Of a DNA stretch of 64,000 bases, positions 16,736 through 24,932 are shown piece by piece. The stretch is from an uncultured Pirellulaceae bacterium (GTDB lineage Bacteria > Planctomycetota > Planctomycetia > Pirellulales > Pirellulaceae): positions 1-64,000 of the forward strand of contig CALKGE010000009.1 in assembly GCA_938084685.1 (NCBI GenBank), written 5' to 3'. Position 1 is the first letter of the stretch; each line of letters opens with the position of its first letter. The position numbers and the translations under genes were made by a program. The notes beneath the pieces were generated by a model that made no database searches, was not told the origin of the DNA, and was given only the letters and a program-made list of their open reading frames with translations.

Positions 16736-16963
16736 ACTTACGCGCTGTTCGGACTGGTTACTTATGCAACCTTACAACTTGACCAATCACGCAACCCTCA
16801 AAAAAAATGGTCTTGGATTATAACTCTGGTCGATCCTGCTTGGGGCACCGTCTTGTCCGCGTCGGTTAGTTGCATCGGCTTTTTGATCGGCAAATGGTTG
16901 TCCTGGCACACGACAAATAGCTGGCTCGACAGGTATGGGAACGGCAATCCTGAATCGAGTTAA
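16736..16963 (+). pseudogene. DUF2177-family membrane protein remnant
   Basis: The frame starts without an initiation signal right after the SOUL stop and encodes the C-terminal half of a DUF2177 protein: ALFGLVTYAT, then WSWIITLVDPAWGTVLSASV. Between these, the family's Y-D-L-T-N-L-A-T-L segment is found only by shifting one base (YNLTNHATLKK, about 16772-16805); the frame returns at a run of eight A. Thus an inserted T and a lost A compensate each other, and the N-terminal half is missing. It is a decayed gene. DUF2177 genes are often found with photolyases in light-induced clusters, which fits its position. Confidence 0.65.
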
Positions 16964-17064
16964 TCGATCAACCTGTTTCGATATTCGACACCATTAGTTA
17001 TTGGAAAGAATGCTATATAATCATATCTCAATTCAATCGCAGTCATTGAACGTCGAGACATCGC

Positions 17065-18045
17065 ATGGAGACAACGATGGAAAATTCATCTGCAAATGAC
17101 GAGCCAATCCGCATTGGTATTTCATCATGCCTTTTAGGCCAGCAGGTCCGTTTTGACGGTGGGCACAAACACGATCGATACTTGACCCAAACCCTCGGTA
17201 ACTACTTCGAATGGCTTCCCGTCTGTCCGGAAGTCGAAGTTGGGCTAGGCACTCCACGCGAGACAATCCAATTGGTGCAGATTGACCAGCAGGTCCGATT
17301 GCGAACGACCAAAACCCACATCGATCTGACCAGCAAAATGCGAAAATTCGCCAGGCAAAGAGTAGCAGCCTTAGCCAAAGAAGATCTCAGCGGCTACATA
17401 TTCAAGAAAGACTCCCCAAGTTGCGGCATGGAACGTGTGAAGCTCCACCAGCCAAAAGGACAAGCGAAACGAACGGGCGTCGGTCTCTTTGCAGAAGCGC
17501 TCATGGCAAAATTACCGCATTTACCCGTCGAAGAGGAAGGAAGACTCTGTGACCCGCGCTTTCGTGAAAACTGGATAGAACGAGTATTTGCCTATCACTC
17601 GCTCAAGCGGCTCTGGACCGGCCGTTGGCGGCTTCGCGACTTGTTCGAATTTCACACACGATACAAGTTTGTCTTACTAGCACATTCCGAAAAGGAATAT
17701 CGCCAACTCGGCCGCCTCGTCGCAGATTCCAAATCGATCCCGCGTCAAGAACTCAGAGACCGTTACCAAACGGAATTCATGACTGGCTTAAGCAAGATCG
17801 CCACGACCAAAAAAAATACCAACGTGTTGCAGCACATGCTGGGATTTTTTAAGAAGGACCTCGACCCGGCATCGAGACAAGAATTGCTCTCTCATATCGA
17901 AGACTATCGAAAAAGTCTCGTGCCGTTGGTTGTCCCGCTCACACTCATTCGACACTATGTTCGCATCCTGGATGTGGAATACCTTCGCGATCAGGTCTAC
18001 CTGAATCCACACCCCAAAGAGCTGGCGCTCAGAAATCACGTTTAG
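17065..18045 (+). CDS. DUF523-DUF1722 fusion protein (YbgA-like)
   Basis: A 326-residue protein with two domains. Residues about 14-160 are DUF523 (IRIGISSCLLGQQVRFDGGHK, PVCPEVEVGLGTPRE, FKKDSPSCGMERVK), with cysteines at SSCLLG, VCPE and PSCG that could hold a metal cluster. Residues about 195-310 are DUF1722 (FHTRYKFVLLAHSEKEYRQLG, NVLQHMLGFFKK, PLTLIRHYV). The same fusion (YbgA) neighbours photolyase genes in many bacteria. Starts at 17065 or 17077 are both possible; GGAG lies before the second. A TATAAT at 17016-17021 may be its promoter. Confidence 0.9.
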   Translation: METTMENSSANDEPIRIGISSCLLGQQVRFDGGHKHDRYLTQTLGNYFEWLPVCPEVEVGLGTPRETIQLVQIDQQVRLRTTKTHIDLTSKMRKFARQRVAALAKEDLSGYIFKKDSPSCGMERVKLHQPKGQAKRTGVGLFAEALMAKLPHLPVEEEGRLCDPRFRENWIERVFAYHSLKRLWTGRWRLRDLFEFHTRYKFVLLAHSEKEYRQLGRLVADSKSIPRQELRDRYQTEFMTGLSKIATTKKNTNVLQHMLGFFKKDLDPASRQELLSHIEDYRKSLVPLVVPLTLIRHYVRILDVEYLRDQVYLNPHPKELALRNHV

Positions 18046-18064
18046 CGGCGATAATGGAAATCGC

Positions 18065-19537
18065 TCATGTGATGGACTCTTCTGCCGAACACTCTGATTT
18101 TTCGACAGTCCGAGCAATTTTACGTAGCATACCGGCGAAGATGAATTGATGAAGCGGATACAATGCGTACCAGTAGGCAAGACCGAATAGACCAACAGGA
18201 TCGAATTCCGTGGTCTGGCGAATCGTCGACTTGCCTGCATGACTTGTAACTTCAAATTCCAGCCACGCTCGGCCGGGCACTTTCATCTCTGCCTTGAGGC
18301 GTAGCAAACGATTCGGTTCAAATTGCTCGACTCGCCAGAAATCCAATGCGTCGCCGACATGCAGGTTGACCGGATCACGACGACCCCGTCGAACGCCAAT
18401 GCCACCCACCAGCAGATCCAGGAAACCGCGAAGTTGCCACAACCAGTTTGCAAAGTACCAACCCGTTTTCCCGCCAATTCGTTGAATCGAGGCAAACGCA
18501 GACGAAGCTGGTACTGCAACTTCGACAGTCCGCGAATCAACCAGCCTCGACCCAAATCGCGTACCACCCCAGCTTCGCTCTTTACCGGCCGACGAAAGTG
18601 CATCGGACCAGCGCGTTTCAGCGAACTCGTTATCCTCATTTACCAACGCTCGGCTAATCGCTTCGCGAAGTCCGCGCGGCCGGACCGAAAACGTCTGCTC
18701 CGCGAGTTTGTTCGAGACAAGTGTCGGGTTTTTCAGACTATCAACCATTTTTCTGCCCACGCGCGCATAAATGGGGCTCACCAATCCCAGCCATAAGCTG
18801 GACAGGTACGGCGTAATCAAGGGAACGGGAATCATCCATCGTCGTAACTCGCGCTGGCGAGCGTATTCCTGCATGATGTCGCCGTAAGATACCTGGTCTG
18901 GTCCGCCAATTTCGTAAACTTGCGAATTTCCCTCGGGCAGGTCAATCGCTTCCAGCAGGTAAGCCAACAGATCTTCAATGGCGATCGGTTGTGCCTGCAC
19001 TCGAACCCATTTTGGACAAATCATCATCGGCAAACGTTCGACCAAAGCGCGAATCAACTCAAAAGAAAGGCTGCCCGAACCAATCACAATCGATGCTCGG
19101 AACTCGATGACTTGAGCCTGAGACGCCCGCAGCCGGTCTCCCGTTTCCTGCCGACTGCGGAGGTGCTTGGAGAGCTTTTGATTTTGATTGCCGAGCCCGC
19201 CAAGATAGATAATGCGTTTCACTCCCGCTTTATCGGCGGCCTCCGCAAAATTAGTGGCTGCTTCGCGGTCCTCAATTTCAAAGTCTTTGCCGGCTCCCAT
19301 CGAATGCACAAAATAAAATGCCGTATCAATGCCTGCCAACGCTGTATCGAGTGAGTCGCGATCGAGCACATCGCCCGATAGGACCTCGGTAGTTTCCGCC
19401 ACACGGAGTGCCAGACTCTCTGGCCGACGCGTAAGACAGCGAACAACATCCCCCCGCTGCTCCAATAACGAAAGCAAACGCCCGCCTACGTAACCGGTAG
19501 CACCAGTAAGCAATATTCGTTTTTCACTTTTTCTCAT
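18065..19537 (-). CDS. NAD(P)-binding SDR with C-terminal DUF2867 domain
   Basis: A 490-residue protein. The N-terminal half is an atypical/extended SDR: RILLTGATGYVGGRLLSLLE (about 7-26), DTAFYFVHSM, RIIYLGGLG, IEFRASIVIGSGS. The C-terminal part from about 325 is DUF2867 (WGTRFGSRLVDSR-like start, SIQRIGGKTGWYFANWLWQL, VGDALDFWRVE, HQFIFAGMLRKIA). This fusion accompanies photolyase and YbgA-like genes in light-responsive clusters of proteobacteria and planctomycetes; its reaction is unknown. It is divergent from the photolyase across an 84-bp gap and convergent with the YbgA-like gene. Confidence 0.9.
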   Translation of the reverse strand: MRKSEKRILLTGATGYVGGRLLSLLEQRGDVVRCLTRRPESLALRVAETTEVLSGDVLDRDSLDTALAGIDTAFYFVHSMGAGKDFEIEDREAATNFAEAADKAGVKRIIYLGGLGNQNQKLSKHLRSRQETGDRLRASQAQVIEFRASIVIGSGSLSFELIRALVERLPMMICPKWVRVQAQPIAIEDLLAYLLEAIDLPEGNSQVYEIGGPDQVSYGDIMQEYARQRELRRWMIPVPLITPYLSSLWLGLVSPIYARVGRKMVDSLKNPTLVSNKLAEQTFSVRPRGLREAISRALVNEDNEFAETRWSDALSSAGKERSWGGTRFGSRLVDSRTVEVAVPASSAFASIQRIGGKTGWYFANWLWQLRGFLDLLVGGIGVRRGRRDPVNLHVGDALDFWRVEQFEPNRLLRLKAEMKVPGRAWLEFEVTSHAGKSTIRQTTEFDPVGLFGLAYWYALYPLHQFIFAGMLRKIARTVEKSECSAEESIT

Positions 19538-19606
19538 CGCGTCAGTCTGCTTCAGGGAGGAAAGCAGCTCGGAATTTTACGAGATGCTAAAGACACTTGT
19601 CGAGTC

Positions 19607-19617
19607 CTATACTATAG
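19607..19617. promoter_or_regulatory. short palindrome in the divergent SDR/photolyase promoter region
   Basis: CTATACTATAG has 5-bp inverted arms around a central C and offers TATAGT-like -10 elements on both strands. On the plus strand AAGACA (19590-19595) is 17 bp before TATAGT (19613-19618). This could be an overlapping divergent promoter pair for the SDR and photolyase genes. Confidence 0.45.
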
Positions 19618-19669
19618 TGCGGTGCAAAGTACCGACAACCATCGAAAATTCCTTTTTATAATAACGCCT

Positions 19670-21145
19670 GTGATTACAACTCCCGAACTCCGCATCCGAG
19701 TCGTTGGCAGCAAAGACGTCGTTCGTAACGGGGATTTTGTCCTCTACTGGATGATTGCCAATCGTCGTGTTGTATGGAACTTTAGCCTGCAAAGGGCCGT
19801 CCAGTGGGCTCGAGATCTGAAAAAGCCGCTGGTTGTCTTTGAGCCGCTTCGCTGCGGATACCGCTGGAACAGCGATCGAATCCACCAATTCGTGATTCAA
19901 GGAATGGCCGATAATCAAAGAAGATTGGCACGCAAACCGGTCTATTACTTCCCCTACCTGGAGCCGGAACATGATGCAGGCAAGGGCTTGCTGGCGGCAC
20001 TGGCGAAACGTGCCTGTGTCGTGGTGAGTGACGATTTCCCTTGTTTTTTCCTGCCGCGAATGATCGACGCGGCGGCGCGACAAATCCCCACGCGGTTTGA
20101 GTTGATCGACTCCAATGGCCTGCTACCGATGCGATCGGCCAATAAAGTCTTCTCGCGAGCATTTGACTTTCGCCGCTTTCTGCAAAAAAATCTGCGCCCC
20201 CACCTCGACGAGTTCCCCGAACCCGACCCGCTAGTTGGTTCTCGCTTACCGAAAATCGACAAATTGCCGCGCGAAATCACACAGCAGTGGCCCGTAGCAA
20301 AAATCGATGCTTTGCCGAGCAATCCGGGTTTCCTGAGCGATTTCCCTATCGGTCACTCGATTCGCGTCGCTTCAACTCATGGTGGCACCAGGCAGGCTGA
20401 AAAGAGACTTCGCAATTTTGTCACACAAAAGCTGCCACGCTACTGCGAGCGGCGGAATCAGCCGCAGGAAGACTTCACCAGCGGTCTCTCGCCTTACTTG
20501 CATTTCGGTCACATCTCGGCTCATCATATTTTCACCGAGACAATGATGCACAGCGGATGGTCGTCGCTGCACATTTCCGCAAAAGCAAACGGCAGCTCCA
20601 GCGGTTGGTGGGGAGCCAGCGAACCGGTCGAGGCTTTTCTCGACCAGCTGATCACGTGGCGCGAAGTCGGCTACAACATCTGCTGGCAACGCGAAGACTA
20701 CGACCGCTACGAATCATTGCCGGATTGGGCACGAAAAACACTTGCCGAACATGCAGGCGATCCGCGTGAACACGTCTATTCGCTCGAGCAATTTGAGAAC
20801 GCCAAAACACACGACGAACTTTGGAACGCTGCCCAGCGTCAATTGGTCAGGGAAGGTCGTATTCACAACTACCTGCGGATGTTGTGGGGAAAGAAAATCC
20901 TCCAGTGGTCGGCCAGCCCGCGCGAGGCCCTCGCTATCATGCTCGAGTTGAACAACAAATACGCCCTCGATGGCCGCAATCCAAACTCTTACAGCGGTAT
21001 TTTCTGGGTCCTCGGTCGCTACGATCGTGCCTGGGGGCCGGAACGCCCAATTTTTGGAAAAATTCGCTACATGAGCAGCAAAAACACCGCACGGAAAGTT
21101 CGCGTCAAAGATTACATCCGCAAATATGGACCGTACGAAAGATGA
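19670..21145 (+). CDS. phr: class II CPD photolyase
   Basis: Deoxyribodipyrimidine photolyase of class II, which repairs UV-induced cyclobutane dimers using light and FAD. The N-terminal part shows GDFVLYWMIANRRVVWNFSL, the antenna-domain entry typical of this class. The FAD region has TSGLSPYLHFGHIS, EAFLDQLITWREVGYN, HDELWNAAQRQLVREGRIHN and the class II ending GRYDRAWGPERPIFGKIRYM. About 491 residues from GTG 19670; an in-frame GTG at 19622 would add 16 residues, but it lies at the likely transcription start and family members begin near ELRIRVV. It is the diagnostic gene of the light-stress region. Confidence 0.93.
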   Translation: MITTPELRIRVVGSKDVVRNGDFVLYWMIANRRVVWNFSLQRAVQWARDLKKPLVVFEPLRCGYRWNSDRIHQFVIQGMADNQRRLARKPVYYFPYLEPEHDAGKGLLAALAKRACVVVSDDFPCFFLPRMIDAAARQIPTRFELIDSNGLLPMRSANKVFSRAFDFRRFLQKNLRPHLDEFPEPDPLVGSRLPKIDKLPREITQQWPVAKIDALPSNPGFLSDFPIGHSIRVASTHGGTRQAEKRLRNFVTQKLPRYCERRNQPQEDFTSGLSPYLHFGHISAHHIFTETMMHSGWSSLHISAKANGSSSGWWGASEPVEAFLDQLITWREVGYNICWQREDYDRYESLPDWARKTLAEHAGDPREHVYSLEQFENAKTHDELWNAAQRQLVREGRIHNYLRMLWGKKILQWSASPREALAIMLELNNKYALDGRNPNSYSGIFWVLGRYDRAWGPERPIFGKIRYMSSKNTARKVRVKDYIRKYGPYER

Positions 21146-21170
21146 CGCGTTTCCAGCAGCCACCTGCCAC

Positions 21171-21272
21171 TTATTCATCGGGTCGGTCGCTGGCTATCAG
21201 CGCACAAAAGGTTGCCGCCACCACAATGCTGAAAACAACACAACCAAATATGAAGATGCCGAAATTATTCAT
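21171..21272 (-). CDS. 33-residue single-helix membrane protein
   Basis: The frame MNNFGIFIFGCVVFSIVVAA continues TFCALIASDRPDE and stops at 21171. It is one hydrophobic helix with a short acidic tail. Its ATG lies inside the end of the preceding small gene (AATGAATAA), an 8-bp overlap, so translation would be coupled. The composition and coupling make it more likely real than chance, but no family is recognised. Confidence 0.55.
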   Translation of the reverse strand: MNNFGIFIFGCVVFSIVVAATFCALIASDRPDE

Positions 21273-21441
21273 TGGATTTACCACCTAACAAAAAGGTCCC
21301 AAAACTCAAGATGGATGGCACCCAAAGGCCAACATATAAGCCTTCCTCTCTACCGCCTGTAAACCACAGGTAAACCGACAGGGCGAATGATGCGGAGGCG
21401 GCAATGAAAATACCAAGCTTTGCCATTTGCAATTTATTCAC
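21265..21441 (-). CDS. 58-residue small membrane protein
   Basis: Encodes a protein starting at GTG 21441, 6-7 bp after AAGGAATAG, with two hydrophobic segments: AKLGIFIAASASFALSVYLW and EEGLYVGLWVPSILSFGTFL, linked by a short turn FTGGR. The second segment (GLWVPSILxxG) recurs in small bacterial inner-membrane proteins. An internal ATG (21426) is an alternative start. It is followed by the overlapping 33-residue gene, and both are read toward the end of the photolyase gene. A role as small subunits of a membrane complex is possible but unproven. Confidence 0.65.
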   Translation of the reverse strand: MNKLQMAKLGIFIAASASFALSVYLWFTGGREEGLYVGLWVPSILSFGTFLLGGKSNE

Positions 21442-21798
21442 AATCTATTCCTTATTTTCCGGGTAATGGTCATGGCAACTGTTCCTGCTATGCACGTGCC
21501 GCATTGTCTGTTCCAAAATTCGTTGACGAAGCTTGCAACTATTCTCGAACAGAGACTTTGTCTGCAGGTGCGCCGGACACTAGTAGCTGACTGGCCATTT
21601 GGTCCAAAATTTAGTTCATTGATACTCTAGGGCGTGGGAGTGCCGTGACAAGGCTCAAAAATCGTTCATCAGGAAAGAGCGAGCAGCGAAGTGCGATTAC
21701 GTACAATTCGGTTCAAGGTCTCGACCAGAGTGAACAACGGTCACGACAACTGACAGAGTAAAAAGAAGTTGTCGGAAAACTCACATTTCCTGTGAGGT
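21442..21798. other. non-coding stretch
   Basis: Between the small membrane gene pair and the end of the MerR-type gene I see no gene with an acceptable start and family pattern. Short minus-strand frames (for example one ending EQTMRHVHSRNSCHDH) are interrupted. It may hold the promoter of the small gene pair. Confidence 0.4.
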
Positions 21799-22683
21799 TC
21801 AGGTATCAATCGATGAATCCTCGGCCGGGCTGTGCATTGTCTGTGCGAACGCTTCTACGTGCTGAAGGTTGTCACAGTAGGCTGAGTACTTCATCTGTTG
21901 GCGGACGGTTTCATCAAGCGCCCGCCCGCCGACAACGAAGGCGACGTCTAACCCATACTCATCATAGAGCTGCGAGTAAGCTTTGATGAATTCAGCTTCA
22001 TCGGCCAGGTGGCTGGCGCTAATCCAGAAAATTCGCGGTCGATGCTGTTTGATTGCGGCGCCAAGTGTACTAAATGGAAGGTTGTTACCGAGCGAAGTGG
22101 CATTCCACTTCTGGTCGCGAAGCACGAGCTCTACCATCGTCGTTGCCAGGTTGTATTGATCCCCTTCGACCGATCCACCGATGGCAATCGGTGCCTCCGA
22201 TGGCGGAGGAAAAATGAGCATACGCAGTTCGTGAAGCAGTCGCAGCACAAATTCACAACTCAATCGTTCTTGATAAACCTCAGCGTCGCCACACTTCCAA
22301 AGGTCGCCAATTTCTTCTAGTGACTTCGCCAGAACTTGATCACAAATAACGCTGATGCTGTGCTCGGCAAGAAAGAGGTCGAATACGATCTGCCGGGTCT
22401 GCTCTTCGTCGCCATGGATCAGTGCCTTCGTGAGTTGACCCGCAGCTCGGTCGATGACTCGATTTGACTGGCCGGTAGTAGCCGGCAGCCCAAGAACTTC
22501 AGGCCGAATCAATTGGTGTTGGCTGGACCGCAAAAAGTCGAGCAGACCACCCACCGGAATGCGGCGATGCCCTCCCGCAGTGTACTGAGTAGGGATCACA
22601 CCCTTGTCGCACCAGCGTTTGACAGACGATTCGCTGACCTGAATCGCCCGCGCAACCTGTTTGGGGGTCAGGAGTTCCCTCAT
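21799..22683 (-). CDS. MerR-type regulator with degenerate cobalamin-binding (CarH/LitR-like) domain
   Basis: About 294 residues from ATG 22683, which has TGAGGA upstream. Residues 1-45 are a MerR/excisionase-type winged helix (LTPKQVARAIQVSESSVKRW, GGHRRI). Then come a four-helix bundle (about 75-165) and a Rossmann-like B12-binding fold. In CarH, cobalt is held by W-H in the bundle and by the E-x-H-x-x-G histidine. Here the bundle has LWKCGDAEVYQERL (K after W, and E-R instead of E-H) and the B12 loop reads EGDQYNLA (Y in place of H). Adenosylcobalamin binding, and hence B12-dependent light sensing, is therefore doubtful. It is divergent from the sigma-factor gene, across a region with paired direct repeats. 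Confidence 0.85.
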   Translation of the reverse strand: MRELLTPKQVARAIQVSESSVKRWCDKGVIPTQYTAGGHRRIPVGGLLDFLRSSQHQLIRPEVLGLPATTGQSNRVIDRAAGQLTKALIHGDEEQTRQIVFDLFLAEHSISVICDQVLAKSLEEIGDLWKCGDAEVYQERLSCEFVLRLLHELRMLIFPPPSEAPIAIGGSVEGDQYNLATTMVELVLRDQKWNATSLGNNLPFSTLGAAIKQHRPRIFWISASHLADEAEFIKAYSQLYDEYGLDVAFVVGGRALDETVRQQMKYSAYCDNLQHVEAFAQTMHSPAEDSSIDT

Positions 22684-22699
22684 TTCAACAATCCTCAAA

Positions 22700-22909
22700 A
22701 GAACGTTGTGAACGTATTTATTATACCACTTCAAATTGAAGACAGTACTATATATGACCACACCAACCTGTATAGAAGAAAATTACTTGTAAACACTGAT
22801 AGAAAAACGACTTAGGGGAAATAATATAAAAATGAACGATTTGAACGTTTTTTACCTTTGCCTATGGCTGTGCTCAGCGGTATTATGTACATGAACGGTA
22901 TGAACGATT
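22700..22909. promoter_or_regulatory. three pairs of 9-bp direct repeats between merR-type and sigma genes
   Basis: The core TGAACG occurs twice at 9-bp spacing in three places: 22700-22717 (AGAACGTTG TGAACGTAT), 22833-22850 (TGAACGATT TGAACGTTT) and 22892-22909 (TGAACGGTA TGAACGATT). The first covers the likely start site of the MerR-type gene (TATAAT on the minus strand at 22725-22720). The other two flank the sigma-factor promoter. CarH-type regulators bind direct repeats, so these are probably its operators. Confidence 0.65.
22858..22886 (+). promoter_or_regulatory. promoter of the sigma-factor gene
   Basis: TTGCCT (22858-22863) and TATTAT (22881-22886) are separated by 17 bp. The element sits between two repeat pairs at 22833-22850 and 22892-22909, an arrangement that would let a bound repressor occlude it. 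Confidence 0.6.
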
Positions 22910-23062
22910 TAATGGCCGCTTGCAATCTGGCTCTCAGTTGTCAGCCAAACCAGAGGATAGACAACGTTCTCGCGAATTAGACCTGACTCGCCAGTGAACG
23001 GCTCAGACAGGAATGAGCCCCGCTATCAAAATCACCCCCTTTTGAATTTATCGGAGATTGCA

Positions 23063-24034
23063 ATGATTTCTACGATTAGTCGCCCAGCAGAACAAACCGT
23101 TCGATCTGAAAAAAGCCACGACTCTTCCCTTCGCCAGGCGGCGCTCAGTCTCCTGCATAGGGAGATTCAATTCATTTCCAATCAAAGTTTTCATTGTGAC
23201 GCCGCAGATTCCGAAATTTTGGTGGTCCACGAAACTTGCGAGAAAGGGATGTCGGAGTCAGCAATGACCAGCGTTCCCAATGACTTGCCGGCACATTTGG
23301 CGCGACTTTGTGAAACCGAATTATTGTCGGCGAAGCAGGAACGGTACTTGTTTCGCAAAATGAACTACTTGAAATTCCGAGCCAACGTGATCCGCTCGTC
23401 GCTAGATCCTGAATTTCCCGATCCGCATGCGATCGAAACCGTGGAGTCATTCCTCGCCGAAGCTCAGGCGGTTCGAGATCACATTGTCAAGGCAAACACA
23501 AGGCTTGTCATTTCCATCGTGAAAAAGTTCGCCGGCTCGCAACTCTCTTTCGATGAAATGTTGAGCGACGGCATTTTCTGTCTGATGCGTTGCGTCGACA
23601 AGTTCGATTACGATCGCGGTTATCGATTCAGCACCTACGCTTTTGGTTCGATCGTCAGGAATACGCACGGCAAGATCGCAGACCAGCAGAAGCAATCCGC
23701 TCGCTTTATCAGCAATGTAAACAGCAGCGATGGCTCGGCTTTCGACGTCGAAAATAAAGAGAATTCTGAAGCGATTAATGAGCAGACCTGGTCGTCTCTC
23801 AAGACAGTAATTTCAAAATTAATCAACAAACTCGATCGCAGAGAACAATTCATCCTCCGCGGACGCTATGCACTTGGCGGGAATGTTGATGTCAGGACAT
23901 TTCAAAGTCTGGCCGACAAGCTTGGTGTCTCCAAAGAGCGTGTCCGGCAACTTGAGCAGCGGGCCGTGAAAAAATTACGAGTTCTAGCGGCTGATACAGA
24001 CCTCGAGGCGATGTGCGACTTCGTTGGTAATTGA
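23063..24034 (+). CDS. sigma-70-family RNA polymerase sigma factor
   Basis: About 323 residues from ATG 23063, which is preceded by CGGAGA; frames extending further upstream lack such a site. It has sigma region 1.2-like LSAKQERYLFRKMNYLKFRA, regions 2.1-2.4 (IVKANTRLVISIVKKFAG, FDEMLSDGIFCLMRCVDKFD, YRFSTYAFGSIVRN) and region 4 (FQSLADKLGVSKERVRQLEQRAVKKLR). It is larger than an ECF factor and lacks region 1.1, so it is an alternative group 2/3-like sigma of a kind common in planctomycetes. Its divergent pairing with the MerR-type regulator suggests that it drives the neighbouring light-stress genes (inference). Confidence 0.9.
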   Translation: MISTISRPAEQTVRSEKSHDSSLRQAALSLLHREIQFISNQSFHCDAADSEILVVHETCEKGMSESAMTSVPNDLPAHLARLCETELLSAKQERYLFRKMNYLKFRANVIRSSLDPEFPDPHAIETVESFLAEAQAVRDHIVKANTRLVISIVKKFAGSQLSFDEMLSDGIFCLMRCVDKFDYDRGYRFSTYAFGSIVRNTHGKIADQQKQSARFISNVNSSDGSAFDVENKENSEAINEQTWSSLKTVISKLINKLDRREQFILRGRYALGGNVDVRTFQSLADKLGVSKERVRQLEQRAVKKLRVLAADTDLEAMCDFVGN

Positions 24035-24092
24035 ATTTTAGACAAATCTGCTGCCATGAACTCAATAGAAAAGAGCGGGGTTGCATCGTGAA

Positions 24093-24140
24093 ATGCGATT
24101 ATCGGCGGCGGCATCTCCGGCATCACGGCTGCTACCAAAC
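24093..24140 (+). pseudogene. FAD/NAD(P)-binding enzyme remnant
   Basis: In one frame the DNA encodes AIIGGGISGITAATKL, the N-terminal Rossmann FAD motif (GxGxxG) of amine-oxidase-like flavoproteins, followed at once by stops and shifts. The gap 24035-24330 holds nothing else intact. Such FAD oxidoreductases are frequent companions of photolyase clusters, so this is probably the last trace of a deleted gene. Confidence 0.5.
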
Positions 24141-24330
24141 TTTGAAAAAAGACCGGGCCGCGACCGCTCGGATGAGTTCGCTCGCCAAATCCCCGACCTG
24201 TTGTACCAACCAATCGGCCGAAAACCGAGAAGGAAAACATAGAGGAAATTGGTGTGGCGGACACCTTACCAATCGAAGAGGAATTGGTGTCGAGTCTTTT
24301 CAGTTTTGAGTCTTGTTGAAGGGGACGCTG

Positions 24331-24810
24331 GTGAATCGCAAGAATTATCGTTGGATTGGTCTCGTTGTCTTCATCGGTATCTGCCTCGGTACGGGTGGCC
24401 TCGGAGCCATCGCCACCACGTCCGAGATCGAAGGCTGGTACAAGACAATCGATAAGCCATCCTGGAATCCGCCGAACTACATCTTCGGTCCGGTATGGAC
24501 CACGCTCTATGTCATGATGGCCATCGCCGCCTGGATGGTATGGAAGCAGGATGGATTCAAGACCGCATCTAGACCGCTCAAGTTGTTTGCTGTGCAGCTC
24601 GGGTTGAATGTTGCTTGGTCCTGGATCTTCTTCGGGATGCACCAGCCGGGTTGGGCGTTCGCCGAGATCGTGCTTTTGTGGCTGGCTATCGTGGCGACGC
24701 TCGTGACGTTTTATCAGACATCGAAGCTTGCCGGCTGGTTGATGGTGCCATACCTGGCGTGGGTCAGCTTCGCGAGTGTATTGAACTTTACGATCTGGCA
24801 GTTGAACTAA
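24331..24810 (+). CDS. tspO: TspO/MBR-family tryptophan-rich sensory protein
   Basis: A 159-residue membrane protein with five transmembrane helices. The family signature is clear: [22 protein letters not shown] is split across helix 1-2, then [29 protein letters not shown] and [20 protein letters not shown]. TspO binds and may degrade porphyrins and takes part in light and oxidative responses. GTG 24331 is chosen because AAGGGG lies 7 bp upstream; TTG 24313 would add six unlikely residues. Its place beside photolyase, sigma and MerR-type genes supports a photo-oxidative role. Confidence 0.93.
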   Translation: MNRKNYRWIGLVVFIGICLGTGGLGAIATTSEIEGWYKTIDKPSWNPPNYIFGPVWTTLYVMMAIAAWMVWKQDGFKTASRPLKLFAVQLGLNVAWSWIFFGMHQPGWAFAEIVLLWLAIVATLVTFYQTSKLAGWLMVPYLAWVSFASVLNFTIWQLN

Positions 24811-24932
24811 GTTTTCCCATGTGAATCTTGCCGTTGCCTAATGTGCATTTGTGCGTGCTGGCTGACGGCTGCGCTAGAGAGGCCTACCGGCGCCCACCGT
24901 CGCAAATCCCTATGTACCTGTACCAAACGACC

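Noticed and set aside
16721..16963. Intact 80-residue membrane protein
   Set aside because: It begins without a start signal, matches only the C-terminal half of DUF2177, and a conserved segment is out of frame, so it is a remnant.
23902..24642. 246-codon minus-strand frame across the sigma-tspO gap
   Set aside because: Antisense to the sigma-factor end and to tspO; no family pattern.
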